64,000 bases of DNA from Ryuthela nishihirai (GCA_038380435.1 JAWZYU010000127.1:333501-397500), one strand, 5' to 3'; counted from the stretch's first letter, positions 32,290 to 45,443 are shown. The notes: generated by a model not told the origin, from the letters alone. Translations and numbers: made by a program.

Positions 32290-33015
32290 TCTGAGCGGCT
32301 CTTTCTTACACACCATGGGCTAAATGGCCATGCCACATGGACCCCGAAGGCTCAGAGAAGGTTGGGGGATGGGACCCACTTGAATAGCTGTTGTGAGACA
32401 GATGGTAGTCTCCCGTGAAGGCCATCCAGTGTGTTCTTTAAAGTACACAGGGTATGGTACTTTTTTGAAAACCATGGGCTAAATGGCCATGCCACATGGA
32501 TCCCGAAGGCTCAGAGAAGGTTGGTGGAGGGTCCTCACTGGAACAGCTGTTGGGAGACAGATGGTAGCCTCCCGTCAAGGACATCCAGCGTGTTCTTTAA
32601 CGTAAACAGGGTATGGTACATTTTTGCAAACCATGGGCTAAATGGCCAGGTCACATGGACCCCGAAGGCTCAGAGAAAGTTGGGGGAGGCTAAACAGCTG
32701 TTGTGAGACAGATGATAGCCTCCCGTCAAGGCCACCCAGCGTGTTCTTTAACGTAAACAGGGTATGGTACTTTTTTTTGCAAACCATGGGTTAAATGGCC
32801 ATGCCACATGGACCCCGAAGGCTCAGAGAAGGTTGGGGGAGGGTCCTCACTGGAACAGCTGTTGGGAGACAGATCATAGGCTCCCGGCAAAGCCATGCAA
32901 CGTGTTCTTTAACGTGCACAGTGTATGGCTTTTCCGCACACGGGGACACGGCCTAAGATCCCATCCGACGGATGGTGACACGGCCTAAAATCCATCCGAC
33001 GGCCTTTCCAAGTTT
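32290..33015 (-). repeat. Second, independent SINE-A 3'-half tandem array
   Basis: Four units begin (plus strand) CCATGGGCTAAATGGCC near 32314, 32472, 32628 and 32784, period about 155-158. Each carries AGGCTCAGAGAAGGTTGG and GTTCTTTAA. The unit boundary (AACAGGGTATGGTACTTTTT) differs from that of the array at 10 kb, so the two arrays arose separately. The final unit runs into a normal SINE-A middle (GCACACGGGGACACGG). Confidence 0.85.
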
Positions 33016-33749
33016 ATCGATTAGTAGAACTAATGGTTGGGCGAGGAAAAAAAATTCTTTGCTTAATTTTTGATTTCTTCATTTTCGTATTTGTCGTTAC
33101 AGTAGGCGTAGAAATATATCTATATCGTAAATGATCAAACGGCAGTTTTTTTTTATGTACAGGTTTTCACATCTATTTGACCCATTACCGCCTGTCTGGA
33201 TAGCCTTCTACAAAAAGAGCGAAAATAGATATGCCTAAACAAGCAATTCCATTCATTGGTTTAAGATAACTTAAAGTTAATTTATTTTAATAACATTCAA
33301 AATAATTTACTTATTAAGATTTTATTTAAATGTTTCCGAATATTTTAAAAATATTTCAAATAACTAGCAGTTAATATTTTAGGATTAGAAATTCTTTTTG
33401 ATTTACACACTTTGTTTCTGAAATATATTGTAAAAATTAAAGTGGGAACATTGGACATTCTCATTCTACTGGGTGACGTCACTTCCGTGTTTTCGCGATA
33501 TCGTTTGTAATCCTTATTTAACCGCTGTATTCTTCTAGTAATTTAACTTTTAATTTATATTCACACGTTATAGTTTTTATTCTGAGGAAGTCATACAATC
33601 TGTAGCTGAATTTCTTATCACTGTGGTAAATAATAATTATTGATGACACATTTGAAATTTCGGTACGAGAATAGATAGTTTCGTCGCTGCAGTGTAAAAT
33701 TTTACCTTTAGGCCTTTGTAATTACTTTACGAGTTATTTGTTTCGCTGA

Positions 33750-34600
33750 GTTGCCTGGTATAGCTCTGTGCTGTCCAACTGCTTCTTCGGCTCTGTCATC
33801 CAAAGATTATTATCAGGAGCTAACTGATCCTTTACACGTTTATTAAGCTCTCTATAATGTTTTCTATTAGAATTAATATTGATTCAGGACATTCCTGTAG
33901 TTCTTTCTTTCTAAAATAAACTCAAGTGCCTTGTCACTCGGATAATTATGCGTCCTCTGTTTCATTTTACGTAAGAGTACCTGTTAGTTTGCAAAAAAGT
34001 CTATTTTAGGTGGTCACATTTTTCCTGAACTTAAGTAGCAAGTAAACCACGACTGTCATAATGAGTAAGTAACCTATCATGATAAGATGTACTCTAATTA
34101 GGTCTTTCACAGCTTCATAATTAAAGGTAAATTTTTTAACCTTAACACAACACTTCTTAAGTTTAAAACGCAAAACGCTTTTAACAAGATAATGGTCAGA
34201 TCCAATTTCAGCTTCCGAATATGACCTGTTCTTTGTAACAGAAGTAGTCCATTTGCTGTTAATTAATATATAATCTACAAAGTTCTTATGCAGCCCATGA
34301 GATGAAACCCACGTGTACTTATGTATGTCGCGGTGTTTGTAATAAGTGTTAGTTATTGTAAAACCATTGAGGTTAACATTGACATTGACGTCACGAAGAA
34401 CAAGGGTAACATCTCATTTCTTCACAGAATTCGAAATACCTTGAAGTTGTCTGTAAAACCTATTTTCTCATCGTCATTCAAAGTGGTGGCATAACAGTAG
34501 ATAAGTTTGAAGTCCTTAACCCTTGTCTGTAATTTTGCTGTAAAGAACCTTTCATTAATATCCTAGGAGAGCATCACTAGCGTCTCATGCCTTGGTGATG
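33750..34600 (-). pseudogene. RTE LINE fragment inside foldback element
   Basis: The minus strand aligns with the endonuclease-to-linker region of the LINE at 38.4-39.3 kb: the TTGCAAGAC/AAACGCAAAAC region, the DHY-equivalent site and the YTWV region. Frameshifts are frequent and no frame exceeds 60 codons. It is the most decayed LINE copy in the window. Confidence 0.7.
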
Positions 34601-35379
34601 TTTATTCTCTTTCTTCACCGAAAATTTCAGATAGTCACGGTGAATCCGAAAAACTTTTGAAAGAGGTACTAGGTTAAAAGGAATGCATCTTATTTCTCGT
34701 CTATAATTTTTAGTAAATTTGGTATACAAGATATCGAAAAATATTAGTGCGGAAGAGGAAACAAACTCCTCTGTTGGGAATACGAAACAATGTAAATGTC
34801 ACTTCCTCCGGATTGTGTAAACAATGCATTCTGAAACGTCACTCTCCGATGTCATTCGCCTCTTATTGAATTCGTCCAACGCTTTTGTCGCTGTTCCATT
34901 AGTCGCGTTAGCTATTAAAATATGGCGAAGAAGTCATCCTATTTTGAGGGTCTGTAATTATCAGAGCTTTGCCTATCGCGAACAGATTCGAGTATAATAA
35001 GGAGCCACAGACAAGGTCCTTGCGGTTGATAAATAACGTCAGCCTGTCCTTCCGTAACTTAGATCTCTGGTGGTCGAAAAGTTTCAGCTAAAGCCAGTTA
35101 AATAATATTCGTGAAGTGTTTGTGGTTCTTTTATATTTTCCTTCAGGTAAGTAATTTTGTAATGAATAATTAGTTAAGAGTATAGGTAATCTAATTCTAC
35201 AGTTTTTAGCCTAAGAGCTATGAAATTTCGGACGGTTTCGAACCAACAAATAGTACGCAGCACATTATTCTGATTATGGGATATAAAATTGATAGCTAAG
35301 CGCTATTTGACGTGTCGACCACTTTATTTTGGCTCGTCATACGGACATTATTCATTTCCTATGCTTTTCACACACCCTA

Positions 35380-35590
35380 CGGAACGGCAACAGAATTTCC
35401 TTGTTATGCCAGTGAGAAACGTTACTTGGAAGCTCTAAAATATGCATTTAATGGAAAAATGTCACTGATGATAAATTAAAGATCATAATCAAATATTTTT
35501 TTTAAATATCGGTTTTAAAAAACATTGTTTTAGTTATATAAAAATATTGTTTAGTCTTCAGTGGTATGCCAGTGAGAAACTGGAATTATT
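35380..35590 (+). repeat. Tandem-repeat unit shared with 60-kb array
   Basis: TATGCCAGTGAGAAACGTTA, CTTGGAAGC and AAATATGCATTTAATGGAAA, then AATGTCACTGATGATAAATT, match units of the array at 60020-60800. A second partial unit starts at 35565. Confidence 0.7.
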
Positions 35591-36489
35591 ATTTCAGCAG
35601 GTAAATTAGAATTACTAATCCTATCGCGAAAATACGGACATGACGTCATCTATCGTATGTCCAAGTGTTGCCACCATAATTTCTATAAGATCTTTCAAAA
35701 CCAAAGTATGTATAAATCGAAAAGAATTTCTAATCCTAAAATATTAACTGGTAGTAGTTATTTCCTTTTTTTAATTTTGGTAAATATTTTTATAATATTC
35801 TGAAATATTTAAATAAAATCTTAATAAGAAAATTATTTTGAGTGTTATTAAAATAAGTTAACTTTAAGTTATCTTAAACCAATGAATGGAATTGCTTGTT
35901 TAGGCATATTTATTTTCGCTCTTTTTGTTGAAGGCTGTCCAGACAGGCGGTAACTAGGTGGCTTTCACGAAACGCGTTTCCCTATGGTGTCCAACGAGAA
36001 ATTCGTAGATCGAGGCTAGGTGTGAATCTCTTACGTATGTCATAGGCAACTTTGTCCTTAGGGGTAAAGAACGGTTTTTCCTGTGTTCACAAAGAACAAC
36101 TCTGTGGTTTAATCTAAGGCTTCTATTACACGTTTCGCTGTACTGTACATTACCTTCTTCTTAGCTCTGAGCAATGCGTTTCCGTGTAGTGGGTAAATTA
36201 TATATTTATCGCCACGTTGACATTTCTTGGGCTCGTTACGTCACCCTATCAGCTCGATATATCTGTTGCGAACATGAGACGTTGGTTTCAAACTTCGTCC
36301 ACGATAATGGGCAAATACATCTGAAAGCATGTACATAAAAATACTGCCGTTTGATCATTTACGATATAGAACTATTTATACGCGTACTGTAACGACGAAT
36401 GGCGAAATGAAGAAATCAAAAATTAAGCAAAGAATTTTTTTTCCTCGGACAACCATTAGTCCTACTGACCGAGCCTAAATGAAAGGGGT

Positions 36490-36890
36490 GGTTTGTGGTC
36501 GACAGCGACAAATAGCGTTTAACTATAAAATTTATATCTCATAATCAGATTAATGTGCTGTACAGTAGCTCTCGGTTGAAATTTCATAACTCTCGTGTTA
36601 AAAAGTGGAAAATTACACTACCTCTACTGTAAATTAATTATTCAGTACAAAGTTACTTACCTGAAAGAATTTATAAACGAACCACCAACACTTTATGAAT
36701 ATTATTAAACTTGATTCACCTGATATTTTTTCGAACAGCAGAATGGTGGTTTAGAGAAGGGAATAGGGAATACAGTCCGTGTGTATTTTTTAATCGCATA
36801 GACCTTGCCAATGATTGCTTATTACACTGTAATGTGTTCCCGGCTATGCAAAGGTCCAAAAATATGAAAAAAAGAAAAACTCAAATTATA
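36490..36890. repeat. Second inverted repeat and LINE 3' flank
   Basis: 36490-36720 pairs in inverse with 35080-35330 inside the foldback core (GACAAATAGCGTTT, CATAATCAGATTAAT and TTACTTACCTGAAAG against their complements). 36721-36890 leads to the LINE 3' end. No gene is seen. Confidence 0.6.
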
Positions 36891-39770
36891 TCAATTATTA
36901 TTCGCCAATCTATAATTATTCGTACGGGCAACATGGCGAAACCAACGGAGTCTCTCTCTGCAAAATATGCTGCTTAAAGGAGGTTGCAAACTCCTTTGCC
37001 TAACCTGATCATTAGTTTCAAAGTTGAACCACCTAATGCCCAAGATACTGCGTATGCATCTGGAATCAAAAGCATCTAGTTTCCTGTTATCTTGTTTACA
37101 AAGTGTCCAAGTTTCACTACCGTAACTAACCCTAGAAAGAACCAAACTATTATACAGTCTAATTTTAGTCTTTAGGTGTATACGCCTATTTCTCCACACT
37201 CTACATAGGTTCTTAAAAGTCCCGGCAGCAATCCCTATTCGTCTGTTAATCTCGTGCCGCACATCACCATTATCTGTTAGATAGCTCCCAAGATAATTAA
37301 ACTGTGATACCTGCTCAAGACTACAACCATTCAGCTTAACTGAATCACAGCCTGCCTGACCAATTTTCATCACTTTAGTTTTCTCTCTGTTTATAACCAA
37401 ACTTACTCTACTTCCAGTCTCATCAACAGCTCGAATGAAAGAGTTCATCTCATCAACATCTTTTGCCAAAAGGGCTAAATCATCAGCCTAATCTATATCA
37501 GAAATTTTCGTATCTCCAGTCCATTAAAGGCCAAAATCTTTCCCTTGAAGTGAATTTCGCATAACGTAATCAATAACCAATATAAAGATAAAAGGCGACA
37601 AAATGGACTCTTGTGGAACAGCAGAAGTAATGCTAAAGCAATTGCTACAAGCCTTACAAGCTTTCACACACGACTCAGTGTTATTATAGAGAGTTTTCAG
37701 TATGTTAACTAACTTGTCACGTATACCATATGATATATCATGACGATCAACAGAGTCGAAAGCCTTTTGGAAATCAACAGAGCTACCAACCAAAGGTTTT
37801 GGAAACTCTAAACATTTCTCAAGAATCTGCGTAAGTGAAAATATCTGATCCACACATCCCTTACCTCTTTCTGAATCCACATTGCTCATAACGCAATTGC
37901 CTGTCAACCAGATTCTTAATTCTATTAAGCACAATCATGGAAAGAACTTTACCTGGAACAGAGAGTAGGCTGAAACCCCTATAGTTATCACAAGAACTGC
38001 GATTACTTTTCTTGAAAATTGGGATAACAATAGCTCTGGTAAAATTCTTAGGAACCATGCCTTTATCATAAAAGATATTCAGTTTTTCAGTCATCCAAGT
38101 GGTAACCGAAACATTCCCAGTTCTGAGCATTTCTGTAGTAATTTCGTTTACCCTTGGGAATTTATGAGGTTTAAGTTTAGAAACATCCAAAATAAATTCA
38201 GATTGTCTTATAGGGCCACCATTAAAGGCATCAATGCATGTATCATCATTCGAAAAAATGATGAAGAACTAACCGCATTGTTTAGAACATCACTGAAATG
38301 CTCAGCCCATCTAGCCATGAGATACTATAACCTTACCTTGTTTATGCTTCAATCCCTGTATACCTGTCTGTTTTTCACCACACAAAACATTAACTATCTG
38401 GTACAGCTCTCTGGTGTTGTGCTGTCTAACTGCTTCCTCGGCTTGTCAGTCAAACCATCATGCCAAAGATTCTTATCAGCAGCTAACTGATCTTTTACAC
38501 GTTTATTAAGTTCTCTGTAATGCTTTCTATTAGGACTAGTAGGGTATTGGATCAAGGACATTCCTGAAGTTCTTTCTTTCCAAAATAAGCTCAAGTGCCT
38601 TATCACTCAGATAATTCTGCCCTCCATTGTTCCTTTTTTCCTAAAAGAGTACTGTTAGTGTCCAAAAAAGTCTGTTTAAAGTGGTCCCATTCATCCTCAA
38701 CTTCAGTAGTAAGCATACCATGACTGTCATAATGACTAAGTAACCTATCACGGTAAGCTTTGGCTATAACTGGGTCTTTCAGAGCTTCAGTATTAAAAGT
38801 AAATTTTTTAACCCTAACACAACAATTTTTAATTTCAAGTTGCAAGACACTTTTAACAAGGTAATGGTCAGATCCAATTTTAGCTCCCCTATATGACCTG
38901 GTATTCCTAACAGAACTAGCCCATTTGCTGTTAATTAATATATAGTCAATCATATTCTTATGCAGCCCATCGGATGAAACCCATGTGTACTTGTGTATGT
39001 CGTGGTGTTTGTAATAAGTGTTAGTTATTCTGAATCCATTGAGTTTACTTACCTGGAGGAGACGTTGCCCATTGCCATTGCAGCTACCGATGCCAAAAGG
39101 GCCAATTACCCCTCCCGAAAGGTCAGAGTTAGTACCAACTTTGACATTGAAGTCACCAAGAACAAGGGTAATATCTCCTTTCTTGACAGAATTCAAATAT
39201 CCTGAAGTTGTCCATAAAACTTATCCTTCTCATCCTCATCCTCGGTGGGGGCATAACAGCCTATAACATTCAAGTCTTTAACGCTTGTCTGAAATTTTGC
39301 TGTAAGAAGCCTTCCATTAATGCACTCATATCCTAGAAGAGCATCACTAGCGTGTCTGGTGAGAAGCAGACCCCCGCCTTGCTGAATCTTATTGTCGTCC
39401 TCCCTTAAAATTTTCTTTTTATGAATCTGACCTTTATCTGTCGATTTGCTCTCTTGCAAGCCGAGAATATCTAAATTACAATGGTGGAATTCTTGTGTGA
39501 GAACATTAAGAGAGTAAGCTCTGTGCAGAGTCCTCACATTCCAACTACCTATGGAGAGAAAATGGTTAGTGGGATGTTTAAAGAAACTATGTTTATTGAG
39601 AGAGGGAATGCCGACAATATCAAACAGCCCCCTAATCGCAGACATGGGGCAGATACCCTTTCCCCCACCACTAAAGGCTCAAGTCATCTACACTGGAAGA
39701 CTTCCTCCAATGTAGAATTTGACGATGCCAATAGAAGCAAAGAGTTCAGGTGGCTGCGATGACCTCTGCT
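36891..39770 (-). pseudogene. RTE-clade LINE ORF, broken, copy A
   Basis: Minus-strand pieces in order. Endonuclease N-terminus 39193-39645: IGSWNVRTL, LDILGLQESK, GGGLLLTR. Endonuclease C-terminus 38603-39196: GDFNVKVG, KYTWVSSDG, MIDYILINSKWA, SDHYLVKS. Linker 38190-38606. Reverse transcriptase 37524-38190: AIVIPIFKK, NYRG, SVDFQKAFDSVDR, then VPQESILSPF. C-terminal domain 36891-37469: LVINREKTKVM, FNYLGSYLTDNGDVRHEI, SYGSETWTL, LDAFDSRCIRSILGIRW. The pieces lie in different frames, so at least four frameshifts separate them. TAG at 37488-37490 replaces the aromatic residue of the xADD box (*ADDLALLAKD). The C-terminal pattern is that of RTE, as in BovB. Confidence 0.93.
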
Positions 39771-40085
39771 CAGGATTATCCACCAGCTGATAAACATATC
39801 CTGTGAATCTATTCACTTGGGGCTGTCAACCCAGAAACAAACAGAAAACATAGCGGAAGATCATCCCTCCACAGAAGCCCACCAGTGCAGCAAAATCAGG
39901 ATCCATAATCAAGCTCAGAGCCATATATCTGTCCAGTCCAGTGGGTATATGGTCAGCACCTGGACCCTGTGTGGTTGACCACTCCTCAGTAGGGTGGAAA
40001 AATGAGAAAAGTAGCCATAGTTGTCGAGATCAGTAGGCCACACTGATCTGGCAGCCCTTCCCTTCCGTTAACTTCCACAAGAGAG
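39771..40085 (-). mobile_element. RTE LINE 5' untranslated region
   Basis: This GC-richer stretch precedes the endonuclease on the minus strand and is repeated with the LINE at 52771-53100. There is no conserved frame. The LINE's own 5' boundary is probably near 40085, where AT content jumps. Confidence 0.5.
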
Positions 40086-41400
40086 TATCTCTTTTGAAAG
40101 GTCCCCCACATTTCCACCCCGCTAAGAACCCATTGAAATTCTTCTCAATTTACATAAATATCACGCACTTTCAACATAAGGAAAACTTTAAAACATATTA
40201 CTATCGACTAAATTAAAACCGTTTTCTCGAATTCTTTAGAATACACCACTGTACACTATTCATGAGACAAAATCATATTAACTCCAACATTGCCACCAAA
40301 TACACCTGAACAGTAGAAATATCAAATACCCTATATATATATATACACACAACATACCGAGAGGAAAAATATAAATACTTAAAAAGAAAGAAACCAATCC
40401 TGCTATTCTTAAAGAGATTTTCTCCAAACCTCAATTAGAAGTTTAGAAAACACAGCTCAAAGCTAAACTCTATAAATTACACAGATTCAATTATTTTTAA
40501 ACCTCTTAACAGGAAAGGAAATTAAAAAAAGAATCAACAATAAACTATATTCAAGTGAGCTACGTAACTCATAACTTATGATCATTTCCGCTTCCTTTCT
40601 GCTAAACTGTCACTTTACATTATCAGATTTAAACATCATTCGAACATGGAAATTTTTTCTCACCAAATATCTACAACAGTTGATTAATCATTTCACCGTC
40701 TAATACAGAAAATAAATCACATCAGATCTACATATTATGAAATTAAAATCTTGTAAATAATCTCTCTCATATCAACTTCATCTTACACCTAAAATATGTT
40801 CATATTTGCAATAATACTACACATACGTTGCTACTTTGACGAAAGAATATCATGCACTTCCGGTTATAGCGATATAATTGTTGGAAATTTTAGTATTTCC
40901 GGCTACGCGTAGAAGATTAAGCAGAGGTTTGGTTTCCGAATATAAAAAATAGACCTGGGATTTTAAGACGTATACCTGATTTGAAAACCATATATTGCGA
41001 TAACAGACGTTATATAGCGAATGGTTAGTCACAGCGAGGTAATTATCAGAGTTTATAATTCAAATAGGAAAGGGGGATATGTTTTCAACAGGATTCTGAA
41101 TAGAAAGTAGTTGATTATGAATTAATACAAAGTCTGAAGATTAGATATAACACTGTGACTTTTAAAATTTTTTTATATTTAGATTATTCATTGTGAATAA
41201 TTTATTTTGAAATTTTTCATTGTCAATTATCATTGATTATTCATTGTCAATAATTTATTTTGAAATTTTGTGAGGTTTCGTAATTAGTAGGGTAAATCCG
41301 GTCTTGGGATATTAATTCAACGTTACATCATACTGGGCGATCCTTCTCGAGGTTTTCCAAAATGCAATTTAAATTCGAGTTTTGAATATCGAAAAAACCT
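40086..41400. other. AT-rich sequence without a gene
   Basis: Nothing coding. A TA run lies at 40336-40350. A short internal repeat of TTATTCATTGTCAATAATTT occurs around 41190-41265; one unit is deleted in the paralogue at 54230. It is duplicated at 53100-54420. Confidence 0.55.
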
Positions 41401-41408
41401 GACATTTC

Positions 41409-42425
41409 GGTTGTTTCACCTCTGAGCGGCACTTTTTTGCACACCATCGGTTAAATAGTTAGGTCACAAGGATATGTAGAAGACTCAGATACCGTTCGAT
41501 GCAAATCCATTCCTAATTTTGTATCTTATTACATCACGACGTGAACCTAACAGTTAATTTTCATTTCTGCGCCAAAACAATAATATCAATCTTGAGATTG
41601 CTCGCATATATCAAATTTTTTTACCGAAAACGACTTTTCAAAAACCGGAATTTCCAAAGCTTTAACGGTTCGTAAACGTATAAATGGTTGCTGCCTACGT
41701 AAAGCCCTTCCACATCACTAAAATCTCACCCAAAATATCTAAAACAAAAGAATGGTTACTTCCTCCGTGTATCGTACGAGGGTGAGAAAAAAAAAAAAAT
41801 CCAGTGGAACAACTCAAAAAAGCTTGGAATGCGAAACTCAAAGTATGCAACTTCAAACTTGTACTACGGCTTCACAATGTTTCGTGTATACTTCTCCGAA
41901 ACTTTATATAACCATTTTTCTTCTCTGTAGAAAAATAAAAATGCATCTTACGTACCTGAGATGATCGAAGCATAACATAAAAATATACCTAAAATAGAAA
42001 CATTATTATGATTAAGAATAGCATTTTTTAAACTTCAACGTGATTGTAATATATTATACCAAATGTGCTGGCAACACAACGAAAGAGTACTGCTGACGTC
42101 ATCTCGGTGTTTTTCCTAACTTTATTATTAACCCGTATTCACAGGCAGGCAGCACTAATTTTAGGAGATTTAAACATTTTGATATCCATTTTTTCATATG
42201 CACTGTATTTTTTTTAAAGGTTTATTTTTTTTACACTGTTTTCTCGGGAACCTATCAGAAACAGAATTGGGTGCATTGAATTAATTATTCCTATTGTTTA
42301 TTAAGAAGGATTTATTTTTTTTTAAAGTTGATTGCTTCGCGCGCTTGGCTACTGATCTAAGAGACCTGGGTTCGAATCTAGGGTAAGGAATTGATGTGTG
42401 TTGCTTTTCTGCTCAGGTGCTTACT
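41409..42425. mobile_element. SINE-A scrap, TIR element right half, SINE-B head
   Basis: 41409-41500 is a SINE-A 3' end in minus sense. 41500-42115 is the right half of TIR family C, ending TGACGTCATCTCGGTGTTTT. 42335-42425 is a SINE-B head (GCGCTTGGCTACTGATCTAA, GGTTCGAATCT) with no body. It is duplicated at 54425-55390. Confidence 0.65.
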
Positions 42426-42634
42426 TACGGTAGCAACAATGTAATCAGTTTAGGTTAATCAGTGACAAATTTGAATCTCAATCAAGTATATATTTTTTTT
42501 ACACGTTTTTGATTTAACACAGATCAGAAAAGAAATTTAAATTCCCTATTTAAACGATTTATTTTGATGTAACACGGTTGACACGAAGCCTTTTTGAAAA
42601 ACCCCATTTGAATTTAATTCTGAAAAAATTGTTT

Positions 42635-42998
42635 TACCTCTGAGCGGCACTTTGTTGCACACCATGGGCTAAATGGCCACGTCACATGGACCCGGAAGAA
42701 GGCTGGGGTAGGGGACCAACTGGAACAGCTATTGTAAGACAGATGGTAGCCTCCCGTCAAGGCCATCGAGCGAGTTCTTTAACATGCACAGGGTATGGCT
42801 GTCGCACACACGGGGCCACGGCTTAACGTCCCATCCGACGGACGGCGGCCTTTCCAAGCCCATCGGTGTCCGCTACTGACCGTGGGCAGGGCGGGGAATT
42901 TTGCGGAGAAAAATCTGAAAGCTGAACCAGCTGGGACTCGAACCTGGGAACTACAGTTTACGAGCCTGGCGCGCTACCGACTGGCCCACCCCGCCCCT
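42635..42998 (-). mobile_element. SINE-A at junction of tandem units 1 and 2
   Basis: Full body and head are present; the A box reads inverted as CCGACTGGCCCA, one change. Its 5' flank (plus left) CATTTGAATTTAATTCTG equals the flank of the SINE-A at 55600. Its right flank GTGTCAGATTGTTAATAAAA equals that at 29380 and 57805. It therefore joins the end of one unit to the start of the next. Confidence 0.9.
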
Positions 42999-45085
42999 GT
43001 CTCCACGGTGTCAGATTGTTAATAAAACCAGTGAAGTTTGATAATTAAATTAATCAATCCCAGTTATTTAAGCTGAAACGTTATAGTGGAATTGTATGTA
43101 ATTTCCGGCTTTGATATTAAATTGCATTCGCATATTTTAAATATTAACGTTTCTGAAATATTATAATATTACTATTAATCCTTCCTAAATGTAGTTCGAT
43201 TCTTGTTTAGGTAAAATTTACGTGGTCTATGAACTTTATTCTAAATATACGTAATAAAATATATTATGGAAAAGAAGAAATGAATTGAGAGTAAAATTTG
43301 ACACTGAAGTGAAAGCGAATACATGGTTGCTATCGTAACTAAGGGCGCCACGTGTGAAGCTATCTAGGTGCACGTGCCATTGTAACATATTTGACCAATC
43401 GTAGAAGAGGAACACGAAGAACCGTTGGGAAAGGCGGGAAGCAGGAAATATTTCATTAGAAACAAAATTAACGCCACCTAGAGGAATTTATTTCATTTAG
43501 CAATAATTGTATGTGTTTAAGTACATAAGTTATATTTATGCATTCATGTTTCAAAACTTTAATGAACACTATTTGAATATTACCACATATAGTATGCTGG
43601 AATATAAATTTAGGACACCTTTTTGGGTGAGGGGAAATGTGAATTTTTTTTTTGTTACGGTTCAACTTATTTGGACTTCCGACCTGAAATTTCGCACTGC
43701 AAACTGGACCTTAACCTGAAACTTTCTGTGAAAATTTCGAGCGTGTACATTGATTTCCCCGATGAGTTATGACTGCCAGAGACAGGTAGTAAATGCCACT
43801 CCGCAACTCGCTAAGTTATGACGCTGTATTCCGTATCATCTCATTGGGATAAAATTTACGAACAATAATAGGTTTTAAAACACAAAAAAATACGCTTGAT
43901 AATTAAGAGACATTAGGAAAACTATTTTATTTTACTACTTCAACTGATGCAGTATTTAATTAGTAACGCAAGTTCGGATGTTTAATAGCAGCGATATCTG
44001 TTTATTTAGTCTGAAACCCTAAAAGAAACAAGTTTAAAGGAAGGGAGAATGGAATAATCTACCTTTCATTGGGCACAGCGATAAATATGCTTCGGTTTCC
44101 ATTTCTATTTAAGTACGGAACTCATAAAGAATCCTCAGCGTTGAGATTTATCTCCGCAAAACTCCCCGCCCTTCCCACGGTCAGTACTGGACACCGATAG
44201 GCTTGGAATACATTATTCACAATATAAAATTATCCATAACAGCAACATAATTTTAACGAATTTCTGTATTACAGACTACACAGGGATTAAGTGCTTAGCC
44301 GAGGAGTGATTTCATACCCTAAACATTTAACCTCTAATGATTATTTTATTTCCTAATCCAAAGAGGCTTAACGTGTTAGGGAAAAGAGTGAAAATATCTT
44401 CATAAATATAATAAAGGAATAAAAAAACACCCCCTCAAGCAGCTGCTTGCAACAGCGATCTAACAGGAGCCTGTCAGTTTCCCCGCCATAGTCGAAGGTC
44501 TGTGAGGGTGGTGACCCCTTTAATTACTTTAATACGCCATATATTAGATATGCGTTTGGTTGGGTTGTTTCATCTCTGAACGGTAGTTATTTGCACACAA
44601 GGGTCTAAATGGCGACGTCATAAAGAACCAGAGGGATCAGTTTAGGTTGCGGGAAAGTGACCGAATGTTATGAGACAGATGAAAAAATAGGAGATTGGTT
44701 CCAGACGTGAAAAAAAACAACATACCCCCTCAAGAAGCTGCTTCCCACAGAGATCTGACAGGAAGCTGTCACTTTACATACCATAATAGAAAGTCTGTGA
44801 GGATGACAGGACCTCAGCACAAAAGCGACACGTACGTCCATGCCTTACCCGGGACTCGAACCCAGGTCCCTTAGACGTGAAAACCGAATACAAATGAGTT
44901 GTTTTCAAACAAGTGATATCAAAATCTTGAAGTCTTTATTTCATTTTTATTAATTTTAAGACATTTTTAATTTTATAAACTTAGTAGTTTTCAAATTAAA
45001 ACCAACCGGTTTGGTTTTAAAGAAAAGAAATATATAAAGAATTCTTCAATATTTTTTGGTTTTTTTTTATCTTTGTAGTTTTTTT
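42999..45085. repeat. First part of tandem unit 2
   Basis: Nearly identical to 29374-31470, including SINE-A and SINE-B scraps (44132-44215, 44427-44515, 44560-44685, 44722-44877). No gene is present. Confidence 0.75.
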
Positions 45086-45443
45086 TTTAACTCAGCTCGT
45101 AGTCTGTAGTTCCCAGGTTCGAGTCCTAGCTGGGTAAGCGTTGAGATTTATCTCCGCAAAATTCCCCGCCCTGCTCACGGTCAGTAGGGGAGTCCGGTGG
45201 TCTTGGAAAGGATGCCGTCCGTCGGATGGGGCGTTAAGCATTGGCCCCGTGTGTGTGAGAGCCATATCCTGTGCACGTTAAAGAACACGCTGGATGGCCT
45301 TGACGGAAGGCTACCATCTGTCTCCCAACAGCTGTTCCAGTAAGTCCCCTCCGCCAACCTTCTCTGAGCCTTCGGGGCCCATGTGACCTGGCCATTTAGC
45401 CCATGGTGTGCAAAAAAGTGCCGCTCAGAAGTAAAACAACCCA
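45085..45443 (+). mobile_element. SINE-A, 5' truncated (unit 2)
   Basis: Direct duplicate of 31470-31828, differing at single bases (for example GGGGAGTCC against GGGGAGACC). Confidence 0.88.

Larger units (their letters stand above)
33022..36467. mobile_element. Large foldback element, copy 1
   Basis: Outer ends AGTAGAACTAATGGTTG (33022) and its complement (36450-36467) open inverted arms. The arms continue through GCCGTTTGATCATTTACG and TACCGCCTGTCTGG to the inner motif TATCGCGAAAA-CGGA with TGACGTCA (33474-33481 and 35641-35648). The right arm holds about 390 extra bases (35955-36345). The core between the arms contains an RTE LINE fragment, a TA-rich part and a repeat shared with 60 kb. 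No transposase is seen. A paralogue lies at 46637-49788. Confidence 0.7.

Noticed and set aside
35300..35480. Protein starting near 48891/35310 (about 60 codons) in the foldback core
   Set aside because: The frame is open in copy 2 but shifted in copy 1, and its second half is the tandem-repeat unit.
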